Below are positions 11,270-23,187 of a stretch of 64,000 bases of DNA, piece after piece; within the stretch, counting starts at the first letter, position 1; every line of letters starts with the position of its first letter. Origin of the DNA: Siphonodentalium dalli (taxonomy: Eukaryota; Mollusca; Scaphopoda; Gadilida; Siphonodentaliidae); contig CP136066.1 in NCBI GenBank assembly GCA_032622095.1, forward strand, positions 100,401,319 to 100,465,318, read 5' to 3'. The notes below the pieces were generated by a model. The model worked only from the letters and a program-made list of their open reading frames with translations. It searched no databases and was not told the DNA's origin. A program made the translations under genes and the position numbers.

Positions 11270-12290
11270 GGATATTGAAAGTGGCATTCGTTGCGGCTTC
11301 AGCCGCGGTCATCGTCGTTCGAGATTCCTTGGATATGGACATGCGCAGACTTATTTCCGAGATCGGCTGTGACCGAAGCTGCAGCCGATTTCGAAGTCCC
11401 TCCATATTTAGATTGGCATCAAGCATCAGCCTCATCGAGCATCCACGTTTATGGCGCTGATCGACGTCTGTCGAATTATTTAGATCGACGTCTGTCGAAT
11501 TATTTAATGTATATATATGGCTATGTCAAACAGACCCAAGTTGGCTACAATGAAACCACAAGTATCTCAAACCTACACTATGCACATCATGTGTTTGTAC
11601 AATGCAGTATCTGACGTATAGTGCTTGAACACATCGAATATTATTACTTGAATGTTTCTTCTTTTCGAAACAAATGTAAACATTCTATATATATTTAAGT
11701 AATTAACATAATTCTATGATTTCTTTATATCCTCCGTTTTTGGGGACGGCAGGAAGACAGCCTTTACAGGTTATGCCATCCCCAATAACTCATTGTCTGT
11801 ATAAATTAATTGTGTAAAAATATATGTTATATTAAGTTATGAATAAATAATCATAGTCATAGTCATAGTCATATCTGCCACAGTACACATCCTCATTCAA
11901 GCCTCTGGTTTCTGTCGCATTACTTAAGAGTATATTGCTTTATCAAACTATTCCCAGCTGACATGGCTGCGATAAAACCGGAAGTATCCCACCCGCACAC
12001 TTAATACTATTGTTATATCGATTGTTTAAGTCGGCATCGTATATCCACCTCATTGTGCATCCACAATGAAGGCTCTGTCGTCTCGAGTATGATATACAGA
12101 GTATGCGGTGTTATCAAGCAGACATCCGCTTTCTACGGGTAAAACCGGAAGTATCTGACCCTTACACCAATTCAAGTGGTGTATAAAGTGTTTAAATCGG
12201 CATCACGTATCCGCCTCATCGCGCATCCGCATTTAAGGAACTGGCGCCTGACGCATTATTTAAAGTATGAGGCCATATCATAGAGACCTC
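11270..12290 (+). repeat. ~165-bp repeat, split by a retrotransposon tail
   Basis: Phrases AAAACCGGAAGTATC, TTTAA-TCGGCATC, CCGCCTCATCGCGCATCC and GGCGC-TGACGCATTATTTAA occur near 11970-12110 and again near 12140-12270. A related block lies at 11425-11510 (CAGCCTCATCGAGCATCC). A 24-bp word starting GATCGACGTCTGTCG is duplicated in tandem at 11458 and 11483. The block is GC-richer than its surroundings, which explains the opposed ORFs at 11238-11614. Confidence 0.6.
11700..11874 (+). mobile_element. Non-LTR retrotransposon 3' terminus (tail TCATAG repeats)
   Basis: GGGGACGGCAGGAAGACAGCC followed by a C-rich complementary strand (GCCATCCCC) can fold as a stem. Then come AT-rich text, GAATAAATAA and four TCATAG units. 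A polyadenylation-like signal followed by a short tandem tail is typical of 3' ends of CR1/L2-type elements. The same GCAGGAAGACAGCC element recurs at 42.49 kb with a different tail. No coding part is attached, so this is a heavily 5'-truncated insertion, its left border perhaps near 11510. Confidence 0.65.
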
Positions 12291-12356
12291 TGCTGGCTGC
12301 GAGCCCATCTCCGGGGAACTATCTCGCGGATAACTTATTAAGACTGATCCAACTTT

Positions 12357-15300
12357 AGTTGCTACGAATGTCATTTTTCACCCAGCAGTTCATAATTCCT
12401 ACCGAAAGTTAATCAATCTTCGATAGCGTATCACACGCGTGTGAACATCGGATCGATGTGTTTTTATCTGTGGATCTCGGCTTGCTCAATTGGATTAAAG
12501 ACGGCTACTCCATCTTACAAATCAGCATCACGTGGGGGACACACTGAGAGCTAACAATGAGGTTCAGTCACTCTCTCGTGTAACACGTTACGTGTGGATT
12601 TTAAAAGCGCCGTATATAATCCAATTTGTGTGTTTTATGTGGATCTCGACTTTTAATTTTAAGATAGCTACTTTACCTTATAAAAGAGAGCCGTGTTTGG
12701 GACACACTTGGTGTTAATAGATAGGTTAAATTATACGTACGCGCGACGCGTTGTTGTTAAAAGCGTGTGGGCGTCCGATTGATGAGTGCGATAATATATT
12801 GTGGATCTCTAGTTGCTACGAATGTCATTTTTCACCGAGCAGTTCATAATTCCTACCGAAAGTTAATCAATCTTCGATAGCGTATCACACGCGTGTGGAC
12901 ATCAGATTGATGTGTTTTTATCTGTGGATTTCGGCTTGCTCAATTGGATTAAAGACGGCTACTCTATCTTACAAATCAGCATCACGCGGGGGACACCCTG
13001 AGTGCTAATAGTGAGGTTCAGTTACTCTCTGGTGTAACACGTTACGGGTGGATTTTAAAATCGCCTTATATAATCCAATTTGTGTGTTTTATATGTGAAT
13101 CTCGACTTTTAATTTTAAGATAGCTACTTTACCTTATAAAACAGAGTCGTGTTGGAACACACTTGATATTAATAGAGAGGTTAAATTATACGTATGCGTT
13201 GTTGTTAAAAGCATGTGGGCGTCTGATTGATGAGTGCGATAATATATTATGGATCTCTAGTTGCTACGAATGCCATTTTTCACCCAGCAGTTCATAATTC
13301 CTACCGAAAGTTAATCAATCTTCGATAGCGTATCACACGCGTGTGAATATCGGATGAGTGTGTTTTTATCTGTGGATCTCGGCTTGCTCAATTGGATTAA
13401 AAATGGCTACGCTATCTTACATATAAGCTTCACGTCTGGGACACCCTGAGTGTTAATAATGAGGTTCAGTTACTCACTCGTGTAACACATTACGTGTGAA
13501 TTTTAAAAGCGCCTTATATAATCTAATTTGTGTGTTTTATTTGTGGATCTCGACTTACGTACACAATTGAATTTTAAGATAGCTACTTTACCTTATAAAA
13601 CAGAGTCGTGTTGGGACACATTTGGTGTTAATAGAGATGTTGAGTTATACATGCGCGTGACGCCTTGTTCTTAAAAGCGTGTGGGCGTCCGATTGATATG
13701 TTCGATGATAATGTGCATCTATAGTTGCTACGTATGTCATTTGCATCCAGCAGTTCATAATTCCTACCAAAAGTTAATCAATCTTCGACAGCGTATCACA
13801 CGCGTGTGGACATCAGATTGATGTGTTTTTATCTGTGGATTTCGGCTTGCTCAATTGGATTAAAGATGGCTACTCTATCTTACAAATCAGCTTCACGTCT
13901 GGGACACCCTGAGTGTTAATAATGAGGTTCAGTTACTCACTCGTGTAACACATTACGTGTGAATTTTAAAAGCGCCTTATATAATCTAATTTGTGTGTTT
14001 TATTTGTGGATCTCGACTTACGTACACAATTGAATTTTAAGATAGCTACTTTACCTTATAAAACAGAGTCGTGTTGGGACACATTTGGTGTTAGCAGAGC
14101 TATTGAGTTATACATGCGCGTGACGCCTTGTTCTTAAAAGCGTGGGGCGTCCGATTGATGTGTTCAATGATAATGTGGATCTCTAGTTGCTACGAATGTC
14201 ATTTTCATCCAGCGGTTCATAATTCCTACCAAAAGTCAATCAATCTTCGACAGCGTATCACACGCGTGTGGACATCAGATTGATGTGTTTTTATCTGTGG
14301 ATCTCGGCTTGCTCAATTGGATTAAAGACGGCTACTCTATTTTACAAATCAGCGTCACGTGGGGGGGGGGGGCACAATGAGTGCTAATGTTGAGGTTCAG
14401 TTACTTTCTAATGTAACACATTACGTGTGGATTTTAAATAGCTCCTTATAGCATCTAATTTGGTTTTTTTTATACATGTATGTGGATCTCGATTTACACA
14501 ATTGATTTTGAAGATGCCTCCTTTACCTTATAAAACAGAGCCGTGTTGGTTCACGCTGGTGTTAATGGAGAGGTTAAGTTATACGTGCGCTCGAATAGTG
14601 GTAATAATGAAGTTCAATTACTCACTCGTGCAACGTATTACGTGTGGGTTTTAAAAGCTCCTTATTGCATCTAATTTTGGTGTGTTAACTGTGGATCTCG
14701 ACTTGTGTATTGAATTTGAAGGTAGCTACTTTATCTTATAAAACAGAGTCGATTGGAACACATTAGATAGAGAGGTATAGAGATTAAGTTATACGTACGC
14801 GTGACGCGTAGTTCTTAAAGGCGTGTGGGCGTCCGATTGACGTGTTCGATAATAATGTGGATCTCGGCTTGCTCAATTTGATTAAATATGGCTACGTCAC
14901 CTTACAAATCAGCGTCTCGTGGGGACACACTGAGTGCTAATAATGTGGTTTAGTTACTCACTCGTACAACATATTACGTGTGTGTGTTATTAAAGCGCAT
15001 AGCATCTAAGCTGTGTGTTTTATATGTGGATCTCGACGTAAACAATTCAATTTTAAGATAGCTACTTTACCTTACAAAGTCGTGTGGGACACACTGGGTG
15101 TTAAAAGAGAGGTTAAGCTAAACGTACGTTTAATGCGTTCTGAAAAGCTTGTGGGCGTCCGATTGATGTGTTCGATAATAATATGGATCTCGGATTCAAG
15201 ACGGCTCTACTTTATCTTACACATCAGCGTCGTAAAGTGTAAATAGAGATATTCAGTTAAACGTACGTGTGACATCTGGGAGCATGAGCGTCGTTCAAAC

Positions 15301-15450
15301 TGGTATACTACATATGGATCTTGACCTACTAAATTAACGTGGCTATTTTATCTTACAACCGTCGGCTGGGAGACACATATAGTTGTTAGATGGGAGGATC
15401 AGTAATGTATGGGTCTCGCATGCGTGTGGGCTTGAAGATCGTTTTCCACC
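12357..15450 (+). repeat. Higher-order satellite: ~455-bp trimers of related monomers
   Basis: AGTTGCTACGAATGTCATTT starts at 12357, 12811, 13259, 13723 and 14185, giving periods of 454, 448, 464 and 462 bp. Inside each large unit the word GTGGATCTC recurs three times (for example 12470, 12639, 12801), heading three sub-units of about 169, 162 and 123 bp. The first two share A/GGCTACT--A-CTTA, GGGACACACTG and GTTAAT. Beyond 14640 the 123-bp sub-unit is missing and simple ~165-bp alternation continues (14691, 14857, 15026, 15183, 15314) with growing divergence. A palindrome TCACACGCGTGTGA is kept in each trimer. ORFs of 61-77 codons here are incidental. Confidence 0.9.
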
Positions 15451-16660
15451 TTAAATAACATCAATTATTCATCACATATATCCATTTAGAGACTATCTCG
15501 TTATATGTGTACAGAATTACAAACCAATTTATTTTATATATTTTCAAGAAATTATGCAGGATTATACATCCATGCACATTTGGACTTTGTTGGGTATTTA
15601 TAAGTTTGTATAAGTAGTGGTCAGAATCTCTTACCGAGTCTTTGAGAGTATACAATGTATGCTCTGATATTATATTTGATTAATAATGTGAGGTACACCG
15701 CCATCTATATCCGTGCATGTACATGTAGTTATTATCTTTTATTGAAGCTTTTATTTGAAGCTGTCCAAAGAACTAAATGTGTCGCGAACATAGAGATTGA
15801 CAGTCAAGCAGTTATATTCACCTGGTGAGGAATGCAACTGAAACATTATGATAATAGAGTAGTGTTTATCTACCGAACGATCGTCTGCTAATATTACCCG
15901 AACATCCATACGGACGAATAATGGACCAATCAACTGTATATATACCTTATCATCATTCAGTATTGCAATTTACGTTGATTATATATGTTGCTAAAGCACG
16001 CATCTGATTGGTCGAGAACTGCATCCTAACTTAAACTTTCAATTCACCACCATTGCCCACTGATGTTCAAATATAGTTGAATATAGCACGTTGCTATTGG
16101 CAATGTGCAATACAGATACGCCATCTTTGCAGCTGGGAATCGCGTAATCCAGCTGAGTCGTTGCACGGCTATTGATTTTGCATATAAAGTCATAACAATA
16201 TGTATTTATACTCATATAGCATAGGATATTATTTGTACAGATGAATTTCCGAACATTTGAGCTGCGGCTTTGATTGGGTTTCGGAAAACAGGTTTCCTCC
16301 TAAATAAAAGGAGGTTTTTCCTGACCGTCGTCGCAGACCAGGTAGATTGTAAAATTGTACTCCATGTAAATGTGACATGTGCCCACTGGTATGCAGTTTT
16401 CATGTTTCCAATAAACGCCAGTCCGGTAACGGTGCGGCTCGTTTGCAGCGAGTGTGTTTTTTATTATGAGAGAATTGGGAATACTATATTATAACAATCA
16501 TATTTCACGTATAGTATAATGTGCTTGTTACAACGCATAAGGACAAGTGTATACATGTATCGAAGGGTGATTCGCAGAGGTTGTGGGAGGGTGGCGGTGG
16601 TTAAGAGTATATGCATGATATTCAGATACGTTGTGTTGAAATTTGAATTATACTAGTATA
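15450..16660. other. No gene seen
   Basis: Ordinary AT-rich sequence. Opposed ORFs of 63 and 74 codons at 16212-16494 overlap each other and have no family resemblance. No splice-bounded exon stands out. Confidence 0.4.
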
Positions 16661-16663
16661 ATT

Positions 16664-16822
16664 AGAGTATAATAATATAATATAATAATAATCATTGGAA
16701 ACTCCAATTTTGACTTTGTGCCTTGACCCATGAGACCATGTGCTGACTATTGTAATGATTGAATAAACCAGGGTCAATCGTATAGCTATATATTCTCCTC
16801 TTAGTTGAGATACATGTATAAT
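16664..16822 (+). repeat. 159-bp interspersed repeat, forward copy
   Basis: Starts AGAGTATAATAATATAAT and ends GAGATACATGTATAAT. It matches the reverse complement of 21377-21535 along its whole length with only about three differences. Similarity stops sharply at both ends. It has no pol III A/B box that I can see and no clear terminal inverted repeat, so its class is undetermined. Confidence 0.85.
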
Positions 16823-18373
16823 ATTGTTTTATTTGCAAATAATTATTGTACTAACATTATTTATTGTTACTGATATATGTTACTAGACCTTTAAACTTTT
16901 GGTATTTTTTTTTATCATGGATAATTATATTGTTTAGGCATTTAATAAATAGGCTTATGTTCGACTGGATGGTGGTTTGGTTGGTAGTGGTATCCGTTAC
17001 GGAGTGGTGTTTTATTAAAGTTGTTTACTTTAGAGACAGTAAACTCGCTCCTTTCTCAACCGATCAAGCGAAAACAATCGGTATTATCCGGAATCGGCCA
17101 CGTTGTTCGCCAGCCAGTGATTTGACTTATACTTTGAAATTCTGGGAATTTTATTTGCATAATAAATATTAATTTATGTCAAATGTAAGTATTAATGATT
17201 GAGAATATAGGATATTGTTTGCACCAGAATATACACCGCGCTAATCACCTCCGAGCCTGCATCACGCCGCATGCGTTCGACGTAGAACAAAGATCGACGT
17301 ATATATACATAAGTCAGCGAGCTATTCCGAATGAGACGCCGTTGTTTCTGGTATGGCACACCCGAGGGAATTGTGGGAATTTTATATGCATCAATCCGTT
17401 TGCTTTGATCGCGTTTTAGATCTTCTGGGAGCGCAATCTAGTCAACATAATTTATCCTCCGAAACATCTACGAAATAACGCAAATTGTACATCTCCTAGA
17501 AAATTAATCAAACTAAATTACACGTTCCTCGGATTGGATTCCGCGGCGACGGATTGGAAATTCGATTTGGGCGACCAGATGGAAAACTTCCTTCGGAAAT
17601 GCAATCATGTAAGTGGATTCTGCTTTTGAGTAGTGAAATAAATCTCCTCGTGGAAGAGGAATATTGCTGATTGTTATCGCAGATCTCTTGTTTTTGCGTG
17701 ATTGCGAACTTTAATCACATTTACGAGAAAACAGTTTCTCTTTCAAATTAAATTGTATTGTCTACTTTTTTTTGGAACTCCAAGAACGGACCGATATCTG
17801 ACTATGCATACCGCTATGATAGGGTGTTAATGTGTGGAAATGCGGTGATACGTGTACGTGTACAAGACAGCTCAACGTCTTAACGGCTCACATGTATAAT
17901 CTGCGCAGGCGTATACAGTCACGTTGAGATTTTATTTTATAACATTATAGCCCCTAAACCCGGGCCTCATATTTGTTGGTAAGACACACCTGTATTGTGG
18001 GCATGGGTAGTGACGTAAGAGCTTAGCGCAATGACATCGATGTTATTATATTATGTTAATTATTATGAATGAATGATTTGAATGAATAAATGATATTGAA
18101 TTTGTGTTGGGTCATTTAGTGTTGACTGTGAGATAAACATGGGTGATAAGAGAGGTTGAACAATTATGTCACCATGAAAAGACATAATTTAAAATGGAAC
18201 TACATGTGTTCCTGAAGGTGTCTTTACTTCCACTTTTTGTTGTGATATAAGGATCAAATCGTGGCGAAGTGGCAATGATTGCCAGAGTGCAAAACCAAAC
18301 TATAAATCGCAAACGATTGCACAGGGACAAGCCATGATTCAAAAGACGCATCAATCGTGGTGTTAATTACGGA
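16823..18373. other. No confirmed gene; one possible first exon
   Basis: Mostly AT-rich. The part 17240-17620 has more CG dinucleotides and contains the possible short first exon listed separately. Nothing else is recognised. Confidence 0.4.
17579..17608 (+). CDS. Possible 10-codon first coding exon with splice donor
   Basis: ATG at 17579 opens ten codons (MENFLRKCNH) that run straight into GTAAGT, an exact consensus 5' splice site at 17609. The upstream 60 bp are GC-rich (CCGCGGCGACGG), unlike the surroundings, as for a 5' untranslated region. No downstream exon could be linked, and a donor-like hexamer occurs by chance often, so this remains speculative. Confidence 0.2.
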
Positions 18374-18376
18374 TTA

Positions 18377-19039
18377 GGGTGGATACATCACATGCATGTA
18401 ATCTCTGTATGTAAAATACATGTATTTTACATGGCCTCACCAATAATTGACAACATTGATCACCTTCGCGCGAGAGGTTCATTGTTAACAGGCCAGAGAA
18501 GTGAGTAGTCCATAATCGAAGTCAAACTCTCTGTTATCAAGACATTTAAGGCCAGTCCAAAACAGGTCTTCTCTTACGGATGTGGAAATTAGTTAAGTCT
18601 GTGTGATATCTGGCATTTTATTAAGATACGAACACCAGAAGCGACACAGCTGGTGTATACAGGCTTGGGTTAGTAGAACATTTTCGACTATGGTGCTTGC
18701 TTGGAGTGGGGTTTCGAAAGCTTCAAGTCGCTAAGGGACTTAGTTGAATGTATCGGCCGGAATAATCTGGGCAAGAAGGTACAATATAATATGTTTTACT
18801 TAACTAGCTCAGAGTTAGCCACCCCGCCCGATGGTAGCTATCGGGATCATATATAGCCCCAAGTCGGGGATCATATAGCCCCTGCGTAAGGAGATCCTGA
18901 TAATATTGCCCCCCCATGTTGTTGGGGATCATAGCCACTGCGATGGGGAAATCCTGGTGCCATCACCTGTATGATCCACGTTAAAAAACGACCAAATACA
19001 CGATAATTACAGAGATTACATGCATGTGTGTATCCACCC
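18377..19039. mobile_element. Harbinger-like MITE A (663 bp), TTA-flanked
   Basis: Begins GGGTGGATAC and ends GTATCCACCC, with CATGCATGTAATCTCTGTA next to each end. TTA lies at 18374-18376 and 19040-19042. A 3-bp TTA/TAA duplication with GGG-starting ends is the signature of PIF/Harbinger elements. The interior is the reverse complement of parts of element B (19043-20470), including GTAAAATACATGTATTTTAC, CACCAATAATTGACAA, CGCGCGAGAGGT, and AATCTGGGCAAGAA. No transposase is encoded. Confidence 0.75.
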
Positions 19040-19042
19040 TTA

Positions 19043-20470
19043 GGGTGGATACACACATGCATGTAATCTCTGTAAATATCGTGTATTTGGCGTTTTACAT
19101 GGATCATACACACCGTGTAATATGTGTCCGCTGACAACCCAATCATCGCGACTGTGTTTGACCACAGTGAGTTAAACTCTGAACCGCTGAAGGAGCCGTT
19201 GACTGGGACGAAGTCGTCAGGCCGCTTAAAATAATTATTCGCACGATAACTCAAATGGTCGACGTTCTGTTTAAATCATTGTCAGTCTTCTATTGATGTT
19301 AATACAAGTGATGGCCTCTTCCCCAACGCAGGGGGCTATGACCCCCAACATGCACGGGGGAGCTATATTATCCCAGAAGCTACCGAATTCACCATTGCAT
19401 ATTTCCTCGGACAGGGGGTGTGCATGCAGCACCCTGAGTCCTGACACCCTGCTTTATAAATATCGTAGTCATGTCTGTCGTGTCTGTTTTCTACGAGTGA
19501 TTAATCTCATATGTAGCAATTTATGGCTACTCATATAATTATGAACATATTATACAGCTTTAAATTTGAATGCATGGTGATGCTGTTTGTCTTTATTCGG
19601 CGAAAGGGTTGCCTAGCTACGAGTTCTCAACTACGTCACCTTTCCTCTCTTGTGTTTATACAGTTATACATGTATACGCAAATTTACAACTATGGAATAT
19701 TTATGTAAAACATTATATTGTAATTCTTGCCCAGATAATCCCGGCTGATACATTCAATTAACTCCCTTAGTTATTGGAAGCTTTCGAGAACCAGCCCCTC
19801 CCCCAATCATGGATTATGGTCGAAAATGTTATAATTCAAGCTTGTGACAGTTATAGGAGCTTGTTCAACATTTGGCTTGAGAAACATATATATAAATGGG
19901 GGGGGGGGGGGAGGAGCTTGTTCAACATTTGGCTTGAGAAAACATATTATAAAATGGGGGGGGGGGGGTCACTCTTTCTAATTTCAATGCTGTACCTGCA
20001 TTATTTTTTGGCGCTATAATGAATATTTTCAATCCTCCCAATTGAATTAATGGTATCACATGAGCTCGCTCTCAAATTATCAGAGAAATCTCAACAAGCC
20101 GGTATCATCCTATAAAAGAATTCTGCATATTTTATTTTTGTTTTGGATGACCCCGTTTCCAAGAAATGACAGAAACAAATCAAGTATAAAATCGACCGGC
20201 TCTAATCCACTTTTCGAAATGAATTATAACTCGTGAAAAACAGCAACATATATCAGACAAGAATTACTCATTTCGGCATCCATGAAAGAAGACATGTTTA
20301 TGACTGGCCTGAAATTTCTTGATGGCAGTTTGTTTGATAATGGCTTATAACTACTCACTGGTGAAATTGACCTCTCGCGCGCAGGTGATTAATTTTGTCA
20401 ATTATTGGTGTGGCCTTGTAAAATACATGTATTTTACATACAGACATTACATGCATGTGTGTATCCACCC
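19043..20470. mobile_element. Harbinger-like MITE B (1428 bp), inverted relative to A
   Basis: Starts GGGTGGATACACACATG directly after the shared TTA (19040-19042) and ends GTGTGTATCCACCC before TTA at 20471-20473. It carries the same internal phrases as A in reverse order, plus extra segments (about 19105-19305 and 19385-19690) absent from A. Two G runs (near 19898 and 19957) sit in a short direct duplication of GGAGCTTGTTCAACATTTGG. Minus and plus ORFs of up to 127 codons in A and B are by-products of the inverted repeat. Confidence 0.75.
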
Positions 20471-20473
20471 TTA

Positions 20474-21376
20474 GCGACATAGTATATTATCGACAACGTA
20501 TATTAGCGATAACAGATTCTGAACGCACGACTGATCTGAGCGGAATCACAATATTAGTGCGGCACCAACTTGTTCATTGTGTTAGCTGGCCGATATTACA
20601 GAGAACATACAACATGAGTACGCAAATACAAAGTATATTTTAATCACATTTACCTCCATCATCTCCCACGACAATATACACCCTAAGAGGGGCGTAACAA
20701 TATTAACATATAGCAAGTGTGTATATCCACAATTACGCTGTGCGACGATATATGTATTACGATGTTTGTGGTATAGAAAATAAGACAATATAACTTTTTA
20801 TTCAATTGATTAGTAATAATTGTAAAACCCGAAATAAATTAGCAAAATAACTGAATAATACATGGTTCATGCAGAATGAAAGTCGATAAATGTTGCATAT
20901 TTTTTTTGCATCAGTTAGTCGTGACGTATAAATGGTATACAGATTAATACGGTAAGTAATCTTAAACTTTGTAATTTCTCAGTTTTGAGATTGTGAGATT
21001 TATTTAACTATCTGCGGCACTTTTTTCCAGGTAAAAATGTTCTGCAGGACAACCCTGTCGTACACCTTGGCAGATATTTGAAAAAATAAACATATGACCT
21101 ATGGTATTTTTTGCATGTTCGGGACCATCTGCATATGGTGTCAATCTAGCTGGGTAAACATCACGCATGCTTAAATTCTGTGAATTTGGCTGGACTGTTA
21201 ACACTATCGTCTATGTGAAATCATTTAGTTTTAGCGATTCCATATGTCTGCATGCATTAACAACCACCAATGCATTATATATAATAAGAGACGCAACTCT
21301 ATTCACAATTATCAAAACAATATTGTAAGAGACTCAACTCTATATATTAACGGACATTGCTCAAACGAGCTTTCAA
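20474..21376. other. No gene seen
   Basis: AT-rich, with a small hairpin-like word near 20690. No family or exon recognised. Confidence 0.4.
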
Positions 21377-21535
21377 ATTATACATGTATCTCAACTAAGA
21401 GGAGAATATATAGCTATACGATTGACCCTGGTTTATTCAATCATTACAGTAGTCAGCACATGGTCTCATGGGTCAAGGCACAACGTCAAAATTGGAGTTT
21501 CCAGTGATTATTATTATATTATATTATTATACTCT
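21377..21535 (-). repeat. 159-bp interspersed repeat, reverse copy
   Basis: Reverse complement of 16664-16822 at about 98% identity, same sharp ends (ATTATACATGTATCTC at left, ATTATACTCT at right). The pair encloses about 4.55 kb that includes the two Harbinger-like elements. Confidence 0.85.
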
Positions 21536-21726
21536 AGGTTGAATATATACCAAATACGATCTATCAGCTTCACATGCTCTGAACAATACTTCCAATGGCC
21601 ACAGCCAGCTGTTTTCAACTTTTCGCACAAAAGTTAAACAAACGCTCTTTATTTCTACCATATCAGGAATAGACCAACACGGAGCGCTCTTTTCTGTTCC
21701 GTGCCATGCAAATGGCAGTTTATATC

Positions 21727-22395
21727 AACTTAAAGTTTGAGCTATTGTCGTGGGTTGGCGTCCATCGTTCGAGTGTCCGTGCGTGCGTCGTGACATCCGT
21801 CCGTCAACAATTTCATTTGCTTCACCCTACAGGCCACATCCCTCACCTTATCATCACCAAACTACATATGGATCTTCCAGGTGACTTCTAGATGACAGCC
21901 ATCGATTTTTTTTTAAACATATGACACCAGCAGCCATTTTGGATTTCAAATTTGAATCCATCGACACACCCTGCAGCCCGCATTTATTGGAGATATGTTT
22001 TGAAAATGTACAGACATGTACAGACATGTTTAGGATCACCTCTAGATGGGAGCTTTCGAATTTGACCGATTTTCGATGAAAAACATTGCCGCCGGCAGTC
22101 ATCTTTAATTTTATTCTTTGCATAACTAAATAATTGGGCACAACCTACAGGCCACGTCCCTCATCCGATCATCACCAAACTTAATAATCTTCGGGGTCTA
22201 GATTGAAGCCAACGATATTTTCCAAATTTCGTTAACAAACATGGTCGCTATATATATAGCGGCCATCTTGGATTTTACTCTTTTAACCTACAGGCCACAC
22301 CAAACTTCACATGGATCCTCGGGGTGACCACTGGATGGGAGCTTACCACGCCTACCATTATTCCGATTTCTGTTAAAAACACGGCTGCCATTGGT
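21727..22395 (+). repeat. GAGCTATTGTCGTGG repeat, second copy
   Basis: Same head as at 3299 (GAGCTATTGTCGTGGG, then GTCCGTGCGTGCGTCGTG and CGTCAACAATTTCA) followed by units with CCTACAGGCCAC, CATCACCAAACT-CA, GATGGGAGCTT and CCATCTTGGATTTTACTC. Unit starts are near 21820, 21965, 22135 and 22285. The last unit runs into the TTAA element at about 22398. Confidence 0.75.
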
Positions 22396-22397
22396 AA

Positions 22398-22539
22398 TCT
22401 ATAAGAGAATGCACAGGCTTACAAGATCAAGGTAAATTTTCTTTGGCCAATGAATTATCTTATATATGCGAGTCGACCATAGAATGCATTGGCACGGGTT
22501 CTTTAATGTTGCGCCAGCGCAGCTCCCATCATGAAAGGG
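22398..22539. mobile_element. TTAA-flanked palindromic MITE, left-truncated (copy 2)
   Basis: TAAGAGAATGCACAGGCTTACAAG resembles 1925-1960, ATATATGCGAGTCGACCATA matches 38.2 kb, and GAATGCATTGGCACGGGTTCTTTAA leads to an end CATCATGAAAGGG-TTAA (22540-22543). Reverse-complemented, the right end reads CCCTTTCATGATGGGAGC, compatible with CCATTCCATGATTGGGGC in copy 1. The left TTAA was not found, so the copy is probably truncated. Confidence 0.55.
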
Positions 22540-22543
22540 TTAA

Positions 22544-23187
22544 GTCGCCGGTTATTGCCATGTACAATAGGTTTACAAAGTTCGGACAAAGTTGTACCGC
22601 GTGGTACTAACTCCACCAAGTGATAAGAATGGTCTGCGCAAATTACTATGTCCTTGGCTTCGGGGGTAAACGTTATTTGACTCGAGTCGAGGAACCCACC
22701 CATCAAAGCTCAGAGCGATCAGATATCGATGTTTGAAATATATTATTTTTCACCACTGCTAATTTAAAGTGGCCCAGTAAACAGTCGATGAGGTAGTCTC
22801 CGACCAAATTGCGGATGAAGATGGATAACTCTAAAATCAAGTGGCTTTTTTGTGTCATATATTTGACAAACCGGCAAACAGGGTTTGGTCAATTTTATGC
22901 TATATCGTTGACTGTGGTTAGCATCATTTCTGGGCAATTACTCGATTGTCCTTTTTTTTATTGGAATATGATGATATGGGGACCATCGAATCGGATTGAG
23001 TACCTCTAATTACCTAGAATGCATCAAAATTCAACACAATGCGATAGAGTTATTCATCCAGAATCGAGAGTAAAAGACTGGCAGTACAGTCTAGATAACA
23101 ATTATAAGCACAGAATCACTCAGTTCACACGTTGGTGTGTCGACAAAAAACAAACTGTGCACAGCTTATTTTACCGGATAAGTATAG
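22544..23187. other. No gene seen
   Basis: Ordinary AT-rich sequence; ORFs of 66-67 codons have no family resemblance. Confidence 0.35.

Noticed and set aside
18800-18820. TAGCTCAGAGTTAGC as a tRNA D-arm or A box
   Set aside because: No matching B box or tRNA fold follows; the sequence belongs to the MITE interior.
18871-19254. 127-codon minus ORF
   Set aside because: Spans the central palindrome of the two Harbinger-like MITEs; an opposite ORF exists because the sequence is self-complementary.
16664-21535. A single 4.9-kb transposon with 159-bp terminal inverted repeats
   Set aside because: No target duplication at the outer ends and no transposase inside; two independent copies of a short repeat explain it more simply.
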